From Leptodactylus fallax (Eukaryota; Chordata; Amphibia; Anura; Leptodactylidae): DNA of 64,000 nucleotides. This document shows, in pieces, positions 58,697 to 64,000 of the stretch. The stretch is from contig CAMRHE010000463.1 of the NCBI GenBank assembly GCA_947044405.1, positions 1,025,001 through 1,089,000 on the forward strand, in the 5' to 3' direction. The translations under genes and the position numbers were made by a program. Within the stretch, counting starts at the first letter, position 1. Each line of letters opens with the position of its first letter. The notes under the pieces were generated by a model. The model saw only the letters and a program-made list of their open reading frames with translations, ran no database searches and had not been told where the DNA came from.

Positions 58697-58992
58697 CAGT
58701 GAAGGGGGATGTATAATACCGAAGTGGAACTGCGCAGTGACAGTGCTCAACACCTGATCCTCAGCCACATGTTGTGACATTAAATAAGTAAATATGGCCC
58801 AGGGCCCGGGACTCTCCGCACTTGTGTACACATCGGCCTCACAGGGCAAAGTTCTAGGCAGAAATGTCAATTTACATTTAAAGTGATCTAAACTCAGGAT
58901 TTGAAGACGATCTCACAAAGCTACCATGGACAGTCCTGCAGATAGTCCGTCGCCTCCTCTAGAACCTTCTAGGGAGCCCTCAGCTCCACAGG
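58697..58992. other. Low-copy spacer
   Basis: About 300 bp without repeats. It contains a short open stretch (ATGGACAGTCCTGCAGATAG at 58926) ending at a CAGGTCAGGTAATACC that becomes the first unit of the next array. No gene is recognised. Confidence 0.5.
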
Positions 58993-59545
58993 TCAGGTAA
59001 TACCCCATAATAGTGTCATACAGTGCACATATAATACAGCCACGTAATACCCCATAATAGTGTCATACAGTGCACACATAATACAGCCACGTAATACCCC
59101 ATAATAGTGTCATACAGTGCTCATATAATACAGCCATATAATACCCCATAATAGTGTCATACAGTGCTCATATAATACAGCCATATAATACCCCATAATA
59201 GTGTCATACAGTGCACATATAATACAGCCATATAATACCCCATAATAGTGTCATATAGTGCACATATAATACAGCCATGTAATACCCCATAATAGTGTCA
59301 TACAGTGCACATATAATACAGCCACGTAATACCCCATAATAGTGTCATACAGTGCACATATAATACAGCCATATAATACCCCATAATAGTGTCATACAGT
59401 GCACATATAATACAGCCATATGATACCCCATAATAGTGTCATACAGTGCACATATAATACAGCCACGTAATACCCCATAATAGTGTCATACAGTGCACAT
59501 ATAATACAGCCACGTAATACCCCATAATAGTGTCATACAGTACTT
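58993..59545. repeat. 47-bp tandem repeat
   Basis: Nearly 12 copies of a 47-bp unit: GTAATACCCCATAATAGTGT then CATACAGTGCACATATAATA and CAGCCAC. The spacing of 47 is exact between successive CAGCC words. Variation is limited to CACGTA/CATATA and GCACAT/GCTCAT. Confidence 0.95.
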
Positions 59546-60715
59546 ATATAACATCCCAAATTCACATTCAGTTGTCTCCACTATTATCATGATGTAGCAG
59601 TGACTCCGCCCTCCATCTACATAAGTGTATATCAGGTAGGTCACCTCCTTGGCTTGGACTCTGGTCACTGCATCAGATGTGTTCCTTGTCTGGTCCACCA
59701 CTGATCACAATATTCTAGACATGAGCCCACTCACCCCACACAGGGGTAGATGGAAGGCACCGATGGCACAAAATCTGGAAACTATTTCCAAATCCCTCAA
59801 TAGAACATTCTGGATTGGATTTAAGACATAGCTGACACAACTCCAGGTACCTACCTACAGGCCACCATAGCACTGGGATGGCTCAGCCACGTGGCTTTCT
59901 GGGTTATGTGCTAGTTCACCAGCTGAAGCTCAAAATTTACTGTGGCCCAGAATTTCTATTGTAGACAATGCCGTAAACATGGTCTATCTTTGGCTCCTCT
60001 TGGCACATTAAGATTGGGCTAAAATTTTTCAACATGCTAGACATTTGGATTTCTCTTCTGTCTCCACAGAAGGTTCTCCAGCAGCATCTCCAGACCAGAA
60101 CTGAGCTCATCAAGGTGTCCATCCTTCTTTCCTCACTCCAGCAGTGTGTTGTGGTACAGGAATAACCAGGAATAACCTTGTGGAAGTGTCCACCCTTCTC
60201 CACTTACTCCATCCTCTTCATCTCCGGACGAGTATTGATTTAATGGAAGTGTCCACTCTTCTCCATTCACTCCATTAATCTTCTTCTCCAGAACTGCACT
60301 GACCTCATAGAGGTGTCTATTCTTATTTACTTGCTAAATTCTCCATCTCCCGAGCAGGACGGAGCTTATGAAGGTATTTTTTCTTCTCTACTTGCTCCAT
60401 CTATCGTCATCTCCAGACCAGGACTGACCTCATTTTGCTGTCCAGCCTTTTCCACTCGCTCCATCCTCCATCATTGCACACCTTCAGACCAGCACTGAAC
60501 TCAGAGCCATCCATCCTTCTCTATATACTCCCCCCTCTTTCACCTCCAGGCAAGGGCAGATTTCATGGAGGCATCTATCTTTCTCTTCTCGATCTAGCAA
60601 TGTTTTGTGCTGCACCTCTATATTTGATATCCTGGTAAGATTCAGATCTTTGGTGGAAGAAACTATGAAAGCCTTTTACATCAGACTTTGTTTTCAGGTT
60701 TTTGGCATTTCCTTC
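59546..60715. other. Intergenic sequence with an old degenerate ~65-70-bp repeat
   Basis: 59546-60050 is low-copy sequence with no recognised gene. From about 60060 to 60590 a diverged unit recurs six or seven times, recognisable by TCATCTCCAGACCAGGACTG, ACCTCAT, GGTGTCCA and CTTCTCCACTCGCTCCAT. Copies differ at many positions, so this is an old minisatellite. Confidence 0.6.
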
Positions 60716-61510
60716 TGTGATGAACCGACCCTCAGTTTTATATCTCTCTTGGAAGTGTGTTTTACTTGCTTAGGTCAGTCCTTCCCCCACTTGGAATGCG
60801 GTGCTTTAGTTGAGTCCACATTGCTGGACGATACGCTTCACTGGTTTTATGTGTGTTCATTGGAGATGGCTTGCTATAGCCAGGCACTTTTATTATCCCT
60901 GGCCAGATGGGATGGGGGATAGCAAGCCTTAACTTCACCCTTCTCTCCGAGGGTTCTGCAAAGGTGGGAGAAGGGGGGCTGCCTGGGTGCAAGGGGTGGG
61001 TGGAGCACTAGCCATATGCTGTGGGCAGACCTGGATTCTGGGGTCATTCAGCAAAGAGGCAGTAAGGAGCTCTGATCTGGGAGAAGATGAGAGGGCCTGC
61101 CCTACTGAGGAATGCTTTGAGGGCCTAGTTCTGGACAGCATGTAGAAGGATTGTTTTATGCAACTTGCTTAAGCTTGCGCCCTAGGCCCAAAACTCTGCT
61201 GTGGCCTAGAGAAATGGACTACGAGCCTATGCCGGTATTTTCTCTATCTTTTAATTCCCCTGTTTATTTTTGTGTATTGTATCATCGCACTTTTGTTTGT
61301 ATGTTTATGCTTGATCATATTGATATTGTATATTTCTGTATATGCTATTAATCCATACCGACCCACTTGGGTTATTAAATATATAAAATTTATATCGCTC
61401 ATTTCGTTTTATCCTATGACCCGGTCTACTCCCGGTGTGTGAGTGGGAGGTTAAGAAAGAAGTTTGATCGCAGGCGTGCCAGGCGGCTGGGCGAGGCGAT
61501 ATTCTTCACA
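60716..61510 (+). repeat. Probable 5' LTR of the fuller element
   Basis: The right end (CTTCACA at 61504-61510) is fixed by the primer site. The left end is placed at TGTGATGAACC because the other family LTRs start TGTGATGATTC; this gives 795 bp. Shared internal words include CATACCGACCCACTTGGGTT and TTAAATATATAAAATTTA near 61354-61391. The left boundary is an inference, since the second LTR is not visible. Confidence 0.65.
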
Positions 61511-61511
61511 G

Positions 61512-61531
61512 TGGTGGCAGCGTTGTGGGAT
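61512..61531 (+). promoter_or_regulatory. Primer-binding site of the fuller element
   Basis: TGGTGGCAGCGTTGTGGGAT one base after the LTR end. It has the same 11-base tRNA-Leu-type start as the short family members, which shows common descent. Confidence 0.6.
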
Positions 61532-61709
61532 ATTAGGGTAACAGTGTGTGGGTGTGGTATCACGCAGACACTGGGGATTGCGGCAATCCTATGGAACGAG
61601 CGCGGTATGAGATCAAGCTTAAAATACGGTGAAAGTTTGGTACAGTACTGTTCCCTCCCCTTCTTCTTTTTTTCTGTCCTATCTTTTATTTGGCAACGGC
61701 TTCCAGTGG

Positions 61710-64000
61710 ATGGCTGGTGGGACCAGAAGCATAACCAAACGTCTGCAGGACTTGGTTGCTGCTGAACTCCAGGAGATGGCAGATATGGAAGCTACCATAG
61801 CCATGCAGGAGGCGGAGCAAAGTCCTGAGAGGCTGGCACCAGAAAACATCACCATGCCAGACGGTTCCGCAGGTGCCCGGACCCCAGAGGTAACTGTGCC
61901 TGGAGGGACCAGTAACCCCAGTTCTGTGGGGGTAACGGACTTATACTCGCAAATGGCCTTACAGCAGATAGACGCCAGTGACTATAGCGCCCGTCTGCAG
62001 ATGATTCACCAGTACCAAGCTGCTGCAGAGCGCCGGGCGGAAAGAGAAGCTGCAGAGCGCCGGGCGGAGAGAGAGGCCACCGCTGCAGAGCGCGGGGCGG
62101 AAAGAGAGGCCGCTGCTGCAGAGCGTCGGGCGGAGTTGGAGCATCAGCTTGAGCTAAAAAAGCTGGAACTTTGCCAGCAGGCGCAACCTTCCCCTGCACC
62201 AACTCCAGGAGCCCGAGCACTAAAGATCCGATCCGAGGACTTTCCAATCTTGGAAGATAATGGGGACTTGGACTCGTTCTTGCGGGGATTTGAGAGGGTG
62301 TGTAAGCAGCATCATATTCCCCAGGCAGAATGGGCCCGTTACCTGTCTCCCCGGTTGAAGGGAAAAGGCCTGGATGTTTCCACGAGCTTACCAGTGGACG
62401 CGGACTATGAGACCATCAAAGCGGCGCTGATCCGGAGATACCGGCTCACGCCGGAGGTGTACCACAAAAAGTTCCGGAATATCCAGCGGGGTCCCACAGA
62501 GAGCTATGCGGATGTTCTGCACCACTTACAGGTTACATTCTGGCAGTGGATCAAAGGACTTACTGTCACCACGTTTGAGGGAATTGGGGATCTTATGATA
62601 AAGGAACAATTTCTCCAGGTGTGCCCTCTGGAGGTCCGCCAGTTCGTGTGTGATCGGAAACCCACAACAGCAGACAAGGCTGCAGAGATTGCTGATGACT
62701 ATGTGTCCACCAGGGAGCAAGGGACCAAGAGAGGAGCCACACTGCAGAGACCCCCAAGCGGGAAGGAGGGGCAAAGTTGGAGTTCACCACAGCCTGCGGT
62801 CTCCAAGTGGGGTAAGACAAACTCTGTCCCGGGTGCCCCCTCTACTTCCCCTGTCCCAAGAACTCTGGGCACCCCAGGGACCACCTCTAAATCCCAAGGA
62901 GAGGTCCGGCGATGTCACGCCTGTAACCAGCCAGGACATTTCAAGGCAGAATGCCCCAACCGCTCTAAGAACCCTCCTGTTTCCCCAGCCACGGCAGCTG
63001 GCCCATCTGTATACTTGGTGGGGAGGGAGGGGTTGCAATCCGATGCCAACAGTCAACAGGTCATTGTGGGGGGTAAAGTGGTCATGGGATTTCGGGACAC
63101 TGGGGCGCAGATTACTCTGGTGCAACCTGACTTGGTCCCTGCGGACAGTATTATCCCTGGAAAAACTCTGACCCTGAAGGGTATTGGACAAGAACGCGTA
63201 ACTGTGCCCATGGCTTGCGTCCATTTGGACTGGGGTGCGGGAAAAGGGATGCGTGATGTGGGGCTAGTGTCTGATCTGCCTGCCAATGTACTATTGGGAA
63301 GAGATTTGGGGCCCTTGGTGTCCCAATATGGGGTGGGAGCAACCCCACCTCGCTGTGACAAAATGTCTGTACTGAAGGATGATTTTAATGAGGGGTTGAA
63401 GCCTGTCACACAGGCAGAGGGAGAGGTTAGCCTTTTGTCTCCCCTTGCTGTGCGTCCAGCTAAAGTAATCAGTGAGCATGTGAATGAGACATTGTGGAAT
63501 GCTGACCTGGCTGTAGCCCCGCCCACATCTGCGGGTGATGAGAGCCCCCTCAGTGTGACCCTGGCTCAGCCATTCCCCCATGCAGTTCACTGTGAATCAA
63601 TGAATGAATGCAATGTCAATGTAATTGCTAATTCTTGCCTTGCAGGTTTACCGGGTAGCTCTTCTGAGATGCTGGGGGCAACCCCAAGTGAGGACAATGT
63701 GCCAGGTGGTCAGGTGGGTCACGGGGATCTCAGGGCCGATCCGGATAAGGAACGGACTGCTGGTGTTGCAGTGGTAACCCGCAGCCAGAGTGCTAGAGGG
63801 GTGGAAGGCGCTCCGACCCCTGAGCCGTTCCCTCTGTCACCCGGAGATGGCACTGAGACCGCCATCACTAGCCTCCCCACACTGGAGCCGGAGGAGCCCG
63901 GCTGGTATGTGACATGCACATCTCTTCTGTCTGGTTCCAGTCAGGAGTTCAGGGACGCTGTCCAAGCTGACCTCAGTCTGGGCGCATTGAAGGAGCGTGC
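61710..64000 (+). CDS. gag: Gag-protease of the Gmr1-like element, open at the window edge
   Basis: Reading from the ATG at 61710 I find no stop up to 64000 (763 codons). Residues about 105-155 are Ala/Glu/Arg-rich heptad-like repeats, a likely coiled coil. Residues about 172-335 form a capsid domain of the SCAN type: it contains DLDSFLRGFERVC, AALIRRYRLTPEVYHKKFRN and LMIKEQFLQVCPLEVRQFV, the last matching the EQFL motif of SCAN domains. SCAN is known to derive from Gmr1-like Gag. An intact zinc knuckle follows: Cys402, Cys405, His410, Cys415. Retropepsin active site DTGA is at 463-466 and VLLGRDLG follows at about 526. It then continues through a low-complexity linker toward an expected integrase. 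The frame looks intact and could belong to a recently active element. Confidence 0.85.
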   Translation, partial: MAGGTRSITKRLQDLVAAELQEMADMEATIAMQEAEQSPERLAPENITMPDGSAGARTPEVTVPGGTSNPSSVGVTDLYSQMALQQIDASDYSARLQMIHQYQAAAERRAEREAAERRAEREATAAERGAEREAAAAERRAELEHQLELKKLELCQQAQPSPAPTPGARALKIRSEDFPILEDNGDLDSFLRGFERVCKQHHIPQAEWARYLSPRLKGKGLDVSTSLPVDADYETIKAALIRRYRLTPEVYHKKFRNIQRGPTESYADVLHHLQVTFWQWIKGLTVTTFEGIGDLMIKEQFLQVCPLEVRQFVCDRKPTTADKAAEIADDYVSTREQGTKRGATLQRPPSGKEGQSWSSPQPAVSKWGKTNSVPGAPSTSPVPRTLGTPGTTSKSQGEVRRCHACNQPGHFKAECPNRSKNPPVSPATAAGPSVYLVGREGLQSDANSQQVIVGGKVVMGFRDTGAQITLVQPDLVPADSIIPGKTLTLKGIGQERVTVPMACVHLDWGAGKGMRDVGLVSDLPANVLLGRDLGPLVSQYGVGATPPRCDKMSVLKDDFNEGLKPVTQAEGEVSLLSPLAVRPAKVISEHVNETLWNADLAVAPPTSAGDESPLSVTLAQPFPHAVHCESMNECNVNVIANSCLAGLPGSSSEMLGATPSEDNVPGGQVGHGDLRADPDKERTAGVAVVTRSQSARGVEGAPTPEPFPLSPGDGTETAITSLPTLEPEEPGWYVTCTSLLSGSSQEFRDAVQADLSLGALKER

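Larger units (their letters stand above)
60716..64000 (+). mobile_element. Fuller Gmr1-like LTR element, cut by the window edge
   Basis: A relative of the two short elements, with LTR, primer site, conserved leader and a long open gag-protease frame. At the edge the frame has reached a segment (ADLSLGALKERA) of the type that precedes the integrase zinc domain in gypsy-like polyproteins, with no RT yet seen after the protease. Gmr1-like elements place integrase before RT, which would fit. The 3' half and right LTR lie beyond position 64000. Confidence 0.8.

Noticed and set aside
56504..58870. Proline/phenylalanine-rich minus frames (MACFPHDRWPASSF type)
   Set aside because: Translated 23-bp minisatellite. 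The first part of one frame lies in the inverted LTR fragment.
61439..61765. 108-codon frame over the primer site of the right-hand element
   Set aside because: It overlaps the LTR end and leader in a frame different from the conserved Gag start at 61710.

Overview
The window looks like vertebrate nuclear DNA, most likely from an anuran amphibian. This is inferred from the mix of element types (DIRS, Gmr1-like and Ty3 LTR elements, a Penelope-like element, hAT and Tc1 DNA transposons) and from very long young minisatellites; no host gene identifies a species. I found no convincing host protein-coding gene, tRNA or rRNA gene. Nearly all the sequence is tandem repeat or transposon, and most long open frames in the first 30 kb are by-products of stop-free tandem repeats.

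Layout. 1-1617 is a TG-rich minisatellite of about 40-bp units. 1930-20434 and 27593-29556 form one G-rich minisatellite of 21-22-bp units, split by a complete Ty3-type LTR retrotransposon (20435-27592) with a 4-bp target duplication. 29557-34345 is a 63-bp satellite that degrades to a 40-bp version and is interrupted by a 1.2-kb hAT-type element with an 8-bp target duplication (31044-32258) and a decayed Tc1 element (32449-34023). 35041-38510 is an ATCACACC minisatellite with a 280-bp higher-order period. 39301-40977 is a 5'-truncated Penelope-like element with RT and GIY-YIG domains. 42159-43102 is a minus-strand retrocopy whose 5' end is U2 snRNA sequence.

43290-47540 and 51709-55927 are two copies of a non-autonomous LTR family with the same in-frame loss of capsid and protease segments. 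A fuller relative starts at about 60716 and runs off the right edge with an open gag-protease frame that includes a SCAN-like capsid. Between the two short copies lies a decayed DIRS element (about 47800-50420) whose gag contains a 0.7-kb purine tract. The DIRS remnant abuts a Tc1 element (50421-56222), which in turn contains the second non-autonomous LTR element. 56652-58696 (23-bp units) and 58993-59545 (47-bp units) are further tandem arrays.

The main points for follow-up are the U2-headed retrocopy, the deleted family beside its fuller relative (with signs that integrase follows protease directly, as in Gmr1-like elements), a frameshift-type heptamer at the gag end of the Ty3 element, and the apparent kinship of several minisatellites.
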